Positions 1 to 6,469 of a stretch of DNA of 34,353 nt are shown in pieces. The DNA lies in the NCBI GenBank assembly GCA_030693295.1, contig JAUYAT010000042.1, forward strand, positions 1 through 34,353. The letters run 5' to 3'. The position numbers and the translations under genes were made by a program. The notes beneath the pieces were generated by a model, which saw nothing but the letters and a program-made list of their open reading frames with translations, ran no database searches and was not told where the DNA came from. Every line of letters starts with the position of its first letter. Within the stretch, counting starts at the first letter, position 1. The stretch comes from a bacterium. GTDB taxonomy: Bacteria > Patescibacteriota > Patescibacteriia > Patescibacteriales > VMTK01.

Positions 1-32
1 TCCATATATTGTTTTTTTGCTTCTGTGTTCAT
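1..32 (-). CDS. IS transposase/integrase, N-terminal fragment (runs off the window)
   Basis: An ATG on the minus strand at 32-30 opens a frame reading MNTEAKKQYM before leaving the window. From memory this resembles the start of integrase-core (rve, DDE) transposases that are common in Patescibacteria, but ten residues are too few to prove the family. Supporting context is the pair of 21-bp direct repeats just upstream (77-132), as expected for the terminal region of an IS21-like or related element. Only the 5' end is visible, so whether the gene is intact cannot be judged. Confidence 0.4.
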   Translation of the reverse strand, partial: MNTEAKKQYM

Positions 33-76
33 GGTTTTATTGGGTTAATAAATTAATCCAATATTTTACCATAAAT

Positions 77-132
77 TTCGGTGTCATTTTAGATGATGTA
101 TCAAGGAGGCCTTCGGTGTCATTTTAGATGAT
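77..132. repeat. Pair of 21-bp direct repeats, probable IS subterminal repeats
   Basis: Identical 21-bp copies lie at 77-97 and 112-132, offset by 35 bp. They sit just upstream of the truncated transposase start at 32. Repeated transposase-binding sites at an element end are known for IS21-type elements; assigning them that role here is inference. The exact outer boundary of the element is not visible as a clean inverted repeat because the other end lies outside the window. Confidence 0.5.
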
Positions 133-145
133 TTGATGCGGGTAT

Positions 146-174
146 TTGTTCCTTGATATCAAATATGTTATAAT
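146..174 (+). promoter_or_regulatory. Extended -10 promoter for the gene at 241
   Basis: A -35-like TTGTTC at 146-151 and a perfect TATAAT at 169-174 are separated by 17 bp, and TG sits one base upstream of the -10 (extended -10). The same TGTTATAAT core recurs at 2264, 16002 and 21234 in this window, suggesting a standard housekeeping promoter form in this genome. Confidence 0.65.
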
Positions 175-197
175 AAAAACATAGTTAATTCATAATA

Positions 198-227
198 TTT
201 ACGCGCAAATGATTAATAATGTGCGTA
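198..227 (+). promoter_or_regulatory. 30-bp leader insertion with an imperfect hairpin
   Basis: The leader of the gene at 241 matches the leader of the gene at 2307 closely on both sides of this block, but the block itself is absent there. It contains an imperfect inverted repeat (ACGCGCA at 201-207 against TGTGCGT at 220-226). It could be a small inserted palindromic element or a regulatory hairpin. Confidence 0.4.
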
Positions 228-240
228 TAAAGAAAAAAGT

Positions 241-894
241 ATGAAAAAAATCACAACAATTATCTTGGTTATTGCGCTTTTAGCTGTAGTTGGCGCATTA
301 TTCTTTTTAATATTCAATAAGCAAAAAACAAATGATGATAATTTTATTGCCAATATTGATCTATCAAAAATCAGGCCGGAAATAAAAATTTATATTGATG
401 AATTATGTGACAGTGAAATTACAACCATTGAACATACAACTGACAGTATAGAACAGGAGAATAAAAAATCGCCGGAATACCCAAAAGTATTTGATGCAGG
501 AAGATACAAAGTTGTTTTTGACAGCAGCAATGACAAAAAAGTAATGATTTTTCAAACCGAAGAAAAAGTCGGTCATATAACACCGGTTATTCCTGGGAAA
601 ACTGACATTGGCGGTTATGTTGAAATACAAAGAAATCCAGAAAAAGATAATGCCGAAGGAGTAACGCATACCACAAAAAGCATAGAAAATCAAAATTCGC
701 TCAATAATTACACTGATTTAAAGCTTAATGATTTTGAATTAGATTATTTAATTAGAATGTTATATAAAAAATTTGAGAAACCAATGACAGACGCTCAAGC
801 CAAAGATCTGAATAGCGTCAAAGATTATGCGTTAGCTATAAAATTTAGCGGCGAAGATGGGATAAAAGAATATCACAATAGTTTAATGAATTAA
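241..894 (+). CDS. Hypothetical membrane-anchored protein
   Basis: A 217-aa protein that I do not recognise. Residues 1-4 are basic and residues 6-26 form one hydrophobic helix (IILVIALLAVVGALFFLIF), followed by a polar, lysine- and glutamate-rich domain. This suggests a type II or signal-anchor topology with the bulk outside the cytoplasm. No lipobox cysteine, catalytic motif or repeat is visible. The start is the only ATG consistent with the N-terminal helix; it has no clear Shine-Dalgarno site, but the A-rich leader 'AAAGAAAAAAGT' is identical to that before the gene at 2307. It has its own extended -10 promoter. The next gene also encodes a secreted protein, but 96 bp separate them and a possible -10 lies between, so co-transcription is unclear. 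Confidence 0.7.
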   Translation: MKKITTIILVIALLAVVGALFFLIFNKQKTNDDNFIANIDLSKIRPEIKIYIDELCDSEITTIEHTTDSIEQENKKSPEYPKVFDAGRYKVVFDSSNDKKVMIFQTEEKVGHITPVIPGKTDIGGYVEIQRNPEKDNAEGVTHTTKSIENQNSLNNYTDLKLNDFELDYLIRMLYKKFEKPMTDAQAKDLNSVKDYALAIKFSGEDGIKEYHNSLMN

Positions 895-934
895 AAAAAT
901 AAATTTGTTCCGATTTCAATTTCATTCCAATAGA

Positions 935-940
935 TATAAT
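935..940 (+). promoter_or_regulatory. Possible -10 box upstream of the gene at 991
   Basis: TATAAT at 935-940 lies about 50 bp before the start codon. No convincing -35 or extended -10 dinucleotide accompanies it, so the assignment is weak. Confidence 0.3.
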
Positions 941-990
941 TAATTTTATCCATTTAAACTTGCTTGTAAAGGCTGTTTCAGGTAAGTTTA

Positions 991-1680
991 ATGAAAAAAA
1001 TTATGCAAAAAAAATTATTTTTCGCGCTTATTTGTTGCGCGATGATTTTTTCGGCCATGCCGGCATTGGCGGTATCAAGCGGCCAGGTCTGCGGCATGGA
1101 CGGAAACAATTACGCGAGCGCCGCGGCGGCCGAAGCGGCCGGGGTGGATGTTTCCTATGAATTCGCCTGCACCAACCACGCGGCAGAAGATTGTACTTAT
1201 GAAAATAATTATAAATGCGCGATGGAGTCAGTAGAAAGAGGAATACAATTTTTTTCAAGAATAAGCGGAAGAATTATTTTGCGCGTAGAAAAGGATGGCC
1301 AGGCTTATTATGTTCCACCAGTTCCCTCTGGAAAAATGGGTAAATTTTTCTATCTCGGTAGACCAGATGATGCTTTTAACATAATGCGTGGGCAAGGCGT
1401 TGGTATCTCTAATAAAAATCTAGAAAAAATTCCTGTGGCTGATGACAATTGCCCAAGCTATGTGCCTAAATGTAACAAAATTGAAGCTCATGACATTAGT
1501 TATGCGAAAAAGCAAAACGGAAAGATCTTCTTACAAGTAGAAAATAATGGCGAAGCTTGGTATGTACATCCAGTAAACAGTAAAAGATATTATTTGGGTC
1601 GTCCAGAGGATGCGTTCAATATCATGAGAAATCTGGGACTTGGGGTGTCAGAAGCTGATGCCTATAGATGGTTGCAATAA
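991..1680 (+). CDS. Secreted protein: degenerate Kazal-like module plus two CPR-type repeats
   Basis: A 229-aa protein with a signal peptide (basic start, hydrophobic core FFALICCAMIFSAM, A-L-A cleavage-like site near residue 27). Residues about 32-60 resemble the second half of a Kazal domain (VCGMDGNNY ... AAGVDVSYEFAC) but keep only two of the six cysteines. Two related repeats of about 45 residues follow (about 94-145 and 172-225), each with a G-[RK]-I-x-L-x-V-E start, an A-[YW]-Y-V segment and YLGRP[DE]DAFNIMR. I have seen this repeat in other Patescibacteria surface proteins, but its function is unknown to me. A start four codons downstream (1003) is also possible. The same Kazal-like module opens the protein at 2307, so the two probably share a location or partner. 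Confidence 0.75.
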   Translation: MKKIMQKKLFFALICCAMIFSAMPALAVSSGQVCGMDGNNYASAAAAEAAGVDVSYEFACTNHAAEDCTYENNYKCAMESVERGIQFFSRISGRIILRVEKDGQAYYVPPVPSGKMGKFFYLGRPDDAFNIMRGQGVGISNKNLEKIPVADDNCPSYVPKCNKIEAHDISYAKKQNGKIFLQVENNGEAWYVHPVNSKRYYLGRPEDAFNIMRNLGLGVSEADAYRWLQ

Positions 1681-1977
1681 AATAAAAATTTTTAATTACA
1701 TCCGATAACTAATTATATCCCTGTCAAACCCCTTAGCTACTGATAAACATATTAAAGCTGACTCTCTAATGAGCCGGCTTTGTGGCGCGGATTCGTCTTG
1801 ACTGTTATTTCGCAAACGGCATTCCTATCAGCCGTCATTAATTTCTTGCGCGAATGTTGCGCGAAAGGAGCTTCGGGCTTCGGGCATTCTCGCCAGAGGC
1901 GGGCAGGCGCAATTTTCCTGAATTTGACTTATTTTTCTCAAGTTGGTGTTATATTAATATAAAATAAATTTAAAAAT
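1681..1977. other. Non-coding stretch with short GC-rich repeats
   Basis: No convincing gene is seen. A 9-bp direct repeat (TTGCGCGAA at 1846-1854 and 1857-1865) leads into a GC-rich patch ending near 1911 that includes a CGCC-AGA-GGCG hairpin. The patch resembles other GC-rich short repeats in this window (4761-4776, 14627-14660, 32848-32950). A weak hairpin at 1757-1784 lacks a T-run. The only sizeable frame here has no ribosome site and a repeat-derived composition. Confidence 0.5.
1947..1955 (+). promoter_or_regulatory. Extended -10 promoter element for the hicB-like gene
   Basis: TGT followed by TATATT (1950-1955) matches the extended -10 form used elsewhere in the window. A TTGACT at 1924-1929 is upstream but 20 bp away, which is long for a -35. 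The start codon is at 1978. Confidence 0.4.
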
Positions 1978-2196
1978 ATGCGCAAAATAAATTTAAAAAA
2001 CGCGGTCTGGAAAGAAGGAAAATATTATGTGGCATGGAATTTAAACACCGCCATATCCAGTTTTGGCGATACCAAAAAAGAAGCCTTGGCTATGCTGCAA
2101 GAGGCATTAGAATTATATTTTGAAGATATTCCGCTTCCTAAAAAGGCTGAGGTAAAAAATCCGATTATCGCTTCGGTAAAGCTTGAATATGCCTAA
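1978..2196 (+). CDS. hicB: HicB-family antitoxin-like protein
   Basis: A 72-aa protein with the compact HicB_lk fold signature: an N-terminal strand pair (W-K-E-G-K-Y-Y-V-A-W), 'TAISSFGDTKKEALAMLQEALELYFED' corresponding to the G-x-T-x-x-E-A-x-x-x-L-x-E-A-L helix, and a short C-terminal tail with no helix-turn-helix or ribbon DNA-binding domain. HicB proteins neutralise the HicA mRNA interferase in type II toxin-antitoxin systems. Its last codons overlap the start of a frame that looks like HicA but is cut short (2189-2281), so this is likely an orphaned antitoxin. The start is preceded by an AT-rich leader without a Shine-Dalgarno site. Confidence 0.75.
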   Translation: MRKINLKNAVWKEGKYYVAWNLNTAISSFGDTKKEALAMLQEALELYFEDIPLPKKAEVKNPIIASVKLEYA

Positions 2197-2281
2197 ACCC
2201 TACCCGCTCCGAATAATATTAAAAGTCCTTTCAGAAAAGGGTTTTGTTTTTATTTATCAATATGTTATAATAAAAATATAA
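2189..2281 (+). pseudogene. hicA: Truncated HicA toxin remnant
   Basis: An ATG inside the last codons of hicB opens a 30-codon frame beginning MPKPYPLRIILKVLSEKGF. This matches the N-terminal helix and first strand of HicA (an 'ILK-x-L-x-K-x-GFVF' pattern), followed in the family by a strand ending G-S-H, where the His is catalytic. Here the frame departs after 'FVFIYQ' and ends at 2281; the GSH segment and the rest of the double-stranded-RNA-binding-like fold are missing. The overlap with hicB is the arrangement expected of an intact pair. The tail of the stub is made of the promoter for the next gene (2244-2271), so the break probably came with arrival of that promoter and gene. Confidence 0.6.
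2244..2271 (+). promoter_or_regulatory. Extended -10 promoter for the gene at 2307
   Basis: TTGTTT at 2244-2249 and TATAAT at 2266-2271 are 16 bp apart with TG one base before the -10. From here through the start codon the sequence is almost identical to the region in front of the gene at 241, apart from a 30-bp block present only there. Confidence 0.6.
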
Positions 2282-2306
2282 TTTAACTCATAATAAAGAA
2301 AAAAGT

Positions 2307-3977
2307 ATGAAAAAAATTATTATTATTTCTTTGGCTTTGGCGATGATGTTTTCAACATTCGCCATGGCCCCGATTGTTTCAGCCGACAGCCAGGTCTGCG
2401 GCATGGACGGAAATAATTACGCGAGCGCCGAAGCGGCCGAGGCGGCCGGCGTGGACGTATCTTACGATTTCGCCTGCGCCAACCCCGCGAATGAATCAGG
2501 GTTATACGAAGCTACAAACGATGTAAATTTCGCCGGCATGCTGGTTGAAGTCGGTTCAACCGATATTCCGACGAATTTAATCGTCCGCGACAACAAGACG
2601 CAGGCTGACTACACCGTAAACGTAACCGCGAACACGGTGTTGGGCCAGAGAAAAGACCAGACAACCAGCTTGTCCGATTGGGTTCCGGGCGACCAGATCA
2701 GGGTTATCGGCAAGAAAAACGAAAATACCGGCAATGTTGAGCCATCAGTGTTAGTGAATTTGTCAATTAAAATCGCGGAAAACAGGGGAGCGAACGGCTG
2801 GATTACGAAAATTAACAAAGAGACAAAATCCATAACCTATCAATGGGCGAACAAAGAATATACTTTCAAATACGATGACGGCACCAAATTTGTCTCCGGC
2901 TTAAAAAATCCGGCGACAGTTGACGACTTGGCTATAAATGACAGAATCAGGGTAAGACTGTTGCTTAGAGCCGGCCAGGATCCTGTTGCCAAAATCGCGG
3001 TGGTTTTGCGCCGAGGAGCGGCTTTGTTCATGAAAATTCGCACCTTTACTCCGCGAGCCACATTAGTTGGAATGAGTAATGTTATCGCGCCAACAACAAT
3101 TCAGATTAAAATTGAAAAAACCCCGGGGCTCAAAGCCAATGACGTTAATAATTTAATCGGAACGGAAGGCGCGTTAGTAACGGTAAATGTAACGGAAAAT
3201 ACGCAAATAGTGCGCAAATATTTCGGAAAAACCGCCTTGGATGAATTGGCGGTAGGGGATGATTTAATGATTGTCGGCCGAGTTAACGACGACGGCACGG
3301 TTGACGCGAAATTAATCAAAGACAATACAATTTGGAAAACATCAACCCGAGGGCACGCCGGCATTGTAACCGAGGTGAATGCCGCGGGCGGTTATTTGAT
3401 GATGGATTGGACGGCTGTCAAGCAGTTAACACAAAAAAAATTAAAAGAAAAACTGAAAGAAGCTGATGAAACAGTAACGGCGCAAACAGCTAACCAAGCC
3501 AAGCTTAGGGAAAGCTTAAAAGAGAGGATAAAAATCGTAATTACTGAAAAAGTCGGCAAATTTACCAGAACCATAAAACAGAAAATAATTAAAATAGCAA
3601 GAATAACGCATAATCAAGTAAAAATCGGCGACCTGATAAAAAGGCAGCCGGCAAGATCGGTAAAAGTGGCGGTAACTGATAAGACTAAAATTGTAGTCGG
3701 CACCAACACCAACGCCGCGATTTCCGATATAAAAGTCAATGACAAAGTCCGCGTAAGGGGAACAAGAAACAAGAATTCCACAATTATTACCGCCGATACG
3801 ATTGTCGTTGTGAGTTCTCTGCCCGAAGTGGAAGAGCCGTTAACCGCTTCGCTTGACGATGTCAATGAAATAGTAAGCGAAATAACGACTGATGACGCCG
3901 GTAACGCGATAGCTGAAGACACAACGACTGATACCGAGGAGGAAATTATTGATGAATCAAGCGAGACTCAAGAATAA
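2307..3977 (+). CDS. Secreted protein with degenerate Kazal-like module and repeated DUF5666-like domains
   Basis: A 556-aa protein with a signal peptide at residues 1-26 (MKKIIIISLALAMMFSTFAM then A-P-I-V-S-A). Residues about 29-58 repeat the two-cysteine Kazal-like module of the protein at 991. The rest holds roughly four beta-rich segments (about 67-155, 160-237, 249-345 and 352-510), each with the pattern 'G-x-[IV]-T-x-[IV]-N ... V-x-D-[KR]-[IV]-[RMK]-V-x-G-x' typical of DUF5666-like OB-type repeats. The fourth is interrupted by a lysine/glutamate-rich helical insertion (about 385-440). The C-terminal 45 residues are acidic and threonine-rich with no membrane anchor or sorting motif. A surface or extracellular structural or binding role is inferred. 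A strong terminator follows at 4002-4033. Confidence 0.75.
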   Translation: MKKIIIISLALAMMFSTFAMAPIVSADSQVCGMDGNNYASAEAAEAAGVDVSYDFACANPANESGLYEATNDVNFAGMLVEVGSTDIPTNLIVRDNKTQADYTVNVTANTVLGQRKDQTTSLSDWVPGDQIRVIGKKNENTGNVEPSVLVNLSIKIAENRGANGWITKINKETKSITYQWANKEYTFKYDDGTKFVSGLKNPATVDDLAINDRIRVRLLLRAGQDPVAKIAVVLRRGAALFMKIRTFTPRATLVGMSNVIAPTTIQIKIEKTPGLKANDVNNLIGTEGALVTVNVTENTQIVRKYFGKTALDELAVGDDLMIVGRVNDDGTVDAKLIKDNTIWKTSTRGHAGIVTEVNAAGGYLMMDWTAVKQLTQKKLKEKLKEADETVTAQTANQAKLRESLKERIKIVITEKVGKFTRTIKQKIIKIARITHNQVKIGDLIKRQPARSVKVAVTDKTKIVVGTNTNAAISDIKVNDKVRVRGTRNKNSTIITADTIVVVSSLPEVEEPLTASLDDVNEIVSEITTDDAGNAIAEDTTTDTEEEIIDESSETQE

Positions 3978-4001
3978 TAGTTATATTTAAAAGCGTAAAA
4001 T

Positions 4002-4033
4002 AAAAAGGCGGTTTTGAAATAAATCGCCTTTTT
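4002..4033 (+). terminator. Rho-independent terminator after the gene at 2307
   Basis: A 13-bp stem (4002-4014 with 4021-4033, one G-T pair) closes a 6-nt loop and ends in a T-run. It lies 24 bp after the stop codon. Confidence 0.85.
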
Positions 4034-4071
4034 TATTGCTTTTTATTATATTTTTTGTTAATATTAGCTTT

Positions 4072-5511
4072 ATGAAAACATATTATATAATAACAATCGG
4101 TTGTCAGATGAATAAATCCGATAGCGAGCGAATAGCCGGGCATTTGGAAAAACGCGGTTATAAAAAGTCGGCCGAAAGAGAAAAGGCCGGCTTGGTTATA
4201 TTGGTTACATGCGGCGTGCGCCAATCGGCCGAGGACAGGATTTACGGTTTAGTTCCAAAGATAAAAAAAGAAAATCCAAAGGTGAAAATTATTTTAACCG
4301 GATGCTTGGTGAACAGGGAAGATGTGAAACGAAGATTGAACGGATATGTGGATGCGTGGATGCCGATTAATAAAATTTTCAATTTTCAATTTTCAATTTT
4401 CAATCAATTTACGAATTTTCAATTTTCAAACAAAAAACAGAAAGATAAAATAAGTTGCGATAAGGATGATTATTTGTCAATTAAGCCGAAATACAGTTCT
4501 AAATTTTCCGCGTTTGTGCCGATTGGCAATGGCTGTAATAATTTTTGCTCTTATTGCGTCGTTCCGCGCGCCCGCGGCAGGGAGGTTTATAGGCCGGCGG
4601 AGGATATTTTAAAGGAGATTAAATGTTTGGTAAAAAAGGATTATAAAGAGATAATATTAATCGCGCAGAATGTGAACAGCTACAAATCTGAAATTACAAA
4701 TTACCCGCTTCGCCAAAGCGATAGCGAGGCGAGCAAATTACAAATTACAAATAAATCCAATCCGCCAGCTGGCGGACAAAATTCAAAACTTAAATTTATA
4801 AATTTTTCCGGATTACTTAAGTTAATTAATGACATTCCGGGAGATTTTTGGATTAGATTTTTTACCAGCCACCCCAAGGATATGAGCGATGAGCTGATTA
4901 AAGCGATTGCCGCGAGCGATAAAGCGTGCCGCCATATTCATCTGCCGGTTCAAGCAGGGGACGATGAAGTGCTGAAAAAAATGAATAGAAATTATACAGT
5001 AAGCCATTATAAAAGTTTAATAAAAAAAATCAGGCGCGGTTTGCCGGATGTTTCAATCACAACTGATGTAATTGTCGGTTTTCCCGGCGAAACTAAAGCG
5101 CAGTTTAACAATACCGTAAAATTGTTCAAAGAAGTGAAATTTGATATGGCGTATATTTCCCGATACAGCCCGCGCCCGGGAACCGCGGCTGAAAAATTAA
5201 AGGATAATGTTTCAAAAATTGAGAAGAAGAGAAGGGAAGAGGAATTAATGAAAATTTTAAGAAAAACCGCGCTGGAGAACAATAAAAAATATATCGGCAA
5301 AATTGTTGATGTTTTGGTTGAAGGGAGAAACAAAAGAGGGGAATGGTACGGGAAAACGGAAACCGCAAAAAATGTGAAACTGGGGATTAAGAATCCCCCC
5401 AATTCGGCGGGCAAGCAGGAATTAGGAATCAGGACTATTATCGGAGAGTTTGTTAAAGTTAAAATTAATAAAGTTCGGGGTTTTGGGCTGGAAGGAGAGA
5501 TTGTGAAATAA
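4072..5511 (+). CDS. miaB: tRNA-2-methylthio-N6-dimethylallyladenosine synthase (MiaB-type methylthiotransferase)
   Basis: A 479-aa radical-SAM methylthiotransferase. UPF0004 domain cysteines are C11, C47 and C78 (GCQMN, VTCGVR, TGCLV). The radical-SAM cluster is C155-x3-C159-x2-C162 (GCNNFCSYCVVPRARGRE), and a C-terminal TRAM-like region ends the protein. MiaB adds a methylthio group to i6A37 of tRNAs reading UNN codons; miaA, which makes i6A, lies 1 kb downstream. I start at 4072, giving MKTYYIITIGCQM; an earlier ATG at 4036 would add 12 hydrophobic residues that overlap the preceding terminator. Three stretches look inserted: residues about 101-122 (heptamer repeats), 206-241 (heptamers plus a 30-bp element and a 16-bp palindrome) and about 440-455. 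All keep the frame and none hits a cluster cysteine. MtaB or RimO is less likely given the RARGRE motif and context. Confidence 0.9.
   Translation: MKTYYIITIGCQMNKSDSERIAGHLEKRGYKKSAEREKAGLVILVTCGVRQSAEDRIYGLVPKIKKENPKVKIILTGCLVNREDVKRRLNGYVDAWMPINKIFNFQFSIFNQFTNFQFSNKKQKDKISCDKDDYLSIKPKYSSKFSAFVPIGNGCNNFCSYCVVPRARGREVYRPAEDILKEIKCLVKKDYKEIILIAQNVNSYKSEITNYPLRQSDSEASKLQITNKSNPPAGGQNSKLKFINFSGLLKLINDIPGDFWIRFFTSHPKDMSDELIKAIAASDKACRHIHLPVQAGDDEVLKKMNRNYTVSHYKSLIKKIRRGLPDVSITTDVIVGFPGETKAQFNNTVKLFKEVKFDMAYISRYSPRPGTAAEKLKDNVSKIEKKRREEELMKILRKTALENNKKYIGKIVDVLVEGRNKRGEWYGKTETAKNVKLGIKNPPNSAGKQELGIRTIIGEFVKVKINKVRGFGLEGEIVK
4374..4427 (+). repeat. Heptamer tandem repeat inside miaB
   Basis: AATTTTC occurs four times in tandem (4374-4401), then, after a 12-bp interruption, twice more (4414-4427). 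The array is translated as a phenylalanine/asparagine/glutamine-rich insert between the UPF0004 and radical-SAM domains of MiaB. Confidence 0.9.
4691..4748 (+). repeat. Heptamer array split by a 30-bp in-frame element inside miaB
   Basis: AAATTAC is present twice (4691-4704), then a 30-bp GC-rich block (4705-4734), then AAATTAC twice again (4735-4748). The 30-bp block encodes PLRQSDSEAS and is 26/30 identical to a block in gatB (9186-9215). It begins and ends exactly at heptamer boundaries, which looks like insertion into a pre-existing array. Confidence 0.85.
4761..4776. repeat. 16-bp perfect palindrome inside miaB
   Basis: TCCGCCAGCTGGCGGA is self-complementary and lies 12 bp after the heptamer/30-bp composite. 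It belongs to the GC-rich short palindromes scattered through the window. Confidence 0.8.
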
Positions 5512-5514
5512 TTT

Positions 5515-5548
5515 GACATTTAGTGTCGGGTACCCGACACTAAATGTC
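5515..5548. other. 34-bp perfect palindrome after miaB
   Basis: Arms 5515-5531 and 5532-5548 are perfectly complementary with no loop bases, starting 3 bp after the miaB stop codon. There is no T-run on either side. It may fold as a strong 3' hairpin on the miaB mRNA, be a protein-binding site, or be a mobile palindrome. Confidence 0.8.
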
Positions 5549-5570
5549 TGGTTATAAAAATACAATTAAT

Positions 5571-5601
5571 AAAAAAACCCCAAGCGGTAAGTTGCTCGGG
5601 G
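5571..5601 (-). terminator. Terminator for pgeF
   Basis: CCCC and AGC arms (5578-5585) pair with GCT and GGGG (5594-5601) around one mismatch. On the minus strand the stem is followed by seven T residues (5577-5571). It lies 17 bp past the pgeF stop. Confidence 0.75.
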
Positions 5602-5617
5602 CGCGATGATTTTACGA

Positions 5618-6406
5618 TTAAGCGTTATACAAAATAACATACGGGCAGTTGCCCGTGGTACCGGCGATAAGAATATTATCATTTTTCAGTTTTGCCAACA
5701 CAAGATTTCGCTCCGGTTCGCCGCGGCGGTGGGAAAAGAGCAGGGGATCGTAATCCCAGACATAGCGGTAGCTTGAGTTTATATGCCTAAAATTGTGATA
5801 ATGGGAGCATATATTAATAATTCTAATATTTTCGCGGCACAATCCTTTGCGTAGCAGTTTTTGATTAATAATTTTTGCCAAGCTTAGATGGTACTTGCCT
5901 GGTTTCGCGCCTGCCCTAAAACAATCGGAATGTTTTTGAAATTTTTCAATGACGTCAGAATCAACCTCATAGCAGAGTGGACAGATCCCGCCGTAGATTA
6001 TAGCTTTAATGTCGCGCGAGGAAATCGGGCACCAAAACAAAATGTTTTTTACAGCTTTCTCTACTATGTTTTCAGCAATGGTTTTCCAACCGCAGTGAAT
6101 CAAACTTACAAATTCCGGCTGTTTTGGCTTGAAGTGGATTATACCGTCGCAGTTAGCGGTTTTTATTTTATCGCCTTCAAGAACCAGAGAAAGCATGATT
6201 TTCGGCGTATGGTTCGGCACCATTCTTACGCATTCGTCAGCTTGGAATATGCGCATTAGCTGGTCAATTTTTAAATCATGTTCGCTGTTTTCAATTCTAC
6301 AGTCGCCGAATTGCCGGGTGGTAAAACCGATTTGAATTACATTTTTTTCGCCTTGATAATTTGATATTATTAATCGTTGCTGGTTTGAAAGAACGCAATT
6401 ATTCAT
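5618..6406 (-). CDS. pgeF: PgeF/YfiH-family (laccase-domain) purine nucleoside phosphorylase or peptidoglycan-editing factor
   Basis: A 262-aa protein with the YfiH motif series: the FTTRQFGD start, an N-H (PNHTPKI) in place of the usual Q-V-H-G, the cysteine motif 'ANCDG', 'IHCGWKT' (usual HAGWRG), 'GGICPLCYEV' (usual G-P-x-I-x-x-C-C-Y-E-V) and the C-terminal 'LFSHRRGEPERN' (usual FSyRRd...GR). The zinc-binding set of two His and one Cys therefore appears intact. Family members are reported as zinc-dependent purine nucleoside phosphorylase/adenosine deaminases, and E. coli YfiH as a peptidoglycan amino-acid editing factor; which applies here is not visible. A Shine-Dalgarno-like GGGGG lies before ATG 6406. 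It is divergent from miaA and has its own promoter and terminator. Confidence 0.8.
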   Translation of the reverse strand: MNNCVLSNQQRLIISNYQGEKNVIQIGFTTRQFGDCRIENSEHDLKIDQLMRIFQADECVRMVPNHTPKIMLSLVLEGDKIKTANCDGIIHFKPKQPEFVSLIHCGWKTIAENIVEKAVKNILFWCPISSRDIKAIIYGGICPLCYEVDSDVIEKFQKHSDCFRAGAKPGKYHLSLAKIINQKLLRKGLCRENIRIINICSHYHNFRHINSSYRYVWDYDPLLFSHRRGEPERNLVLAKLKNDNILIAGTTGNCPYVILYNA

Positions 6407-6437
6407 TTAATCCCCCTTTGATTTTATTTATAAAGTT

Positions 6438-6465
6438 ATCTTACTATAATAAGCGAATTTGTCAA
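6438..6465 (-). promoter_or_regulatory. Promoter for pgeF
   Basis: On the minus strand a perfect TTGACA (6465-6460) is followed after 16 bp by TAAGAT (6443-6438). The pgeF start is about 30 bp downstream. Confidence 0.5.
6445..6450 (+). promoter_or_regulatory. -10 box for miaA
   Basis: TATAAT at 6445-6450 is 20 bp before the miaA start codon and overlaps the divergent pgeF promoter. No strong -35 is visible. Confidence 0.45.
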
Positions 6466-6469
6466 TTTT

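Noticed and set aside
1780-1962. 60-codon plus-strand frame.
   Set aside because: Composition follows the GC-rich repeat patch, there is no ribosome site, and no recognisable motif.
2231-2250. CCTTT/AAAGG hairpin followed by T-rich DNA as a hicB terminator.
   Set aside because: The bases are explained as the HicA-like coding sequence (S-E-K-G-F-V-F) and the stem is only five base pairs.
4374-4748. CRISPR-like array because of short repeats.
   Set aside because: Units are 7-bp tandem repeats without unique spacers and lie inside an intact reading frame.
5007-5519. 170-codon minus-strand frame opposite the 3' part of miaB.
   Set aside because: It is the antisense shadow of the well-supported miaB gene and shows no motif of its own.
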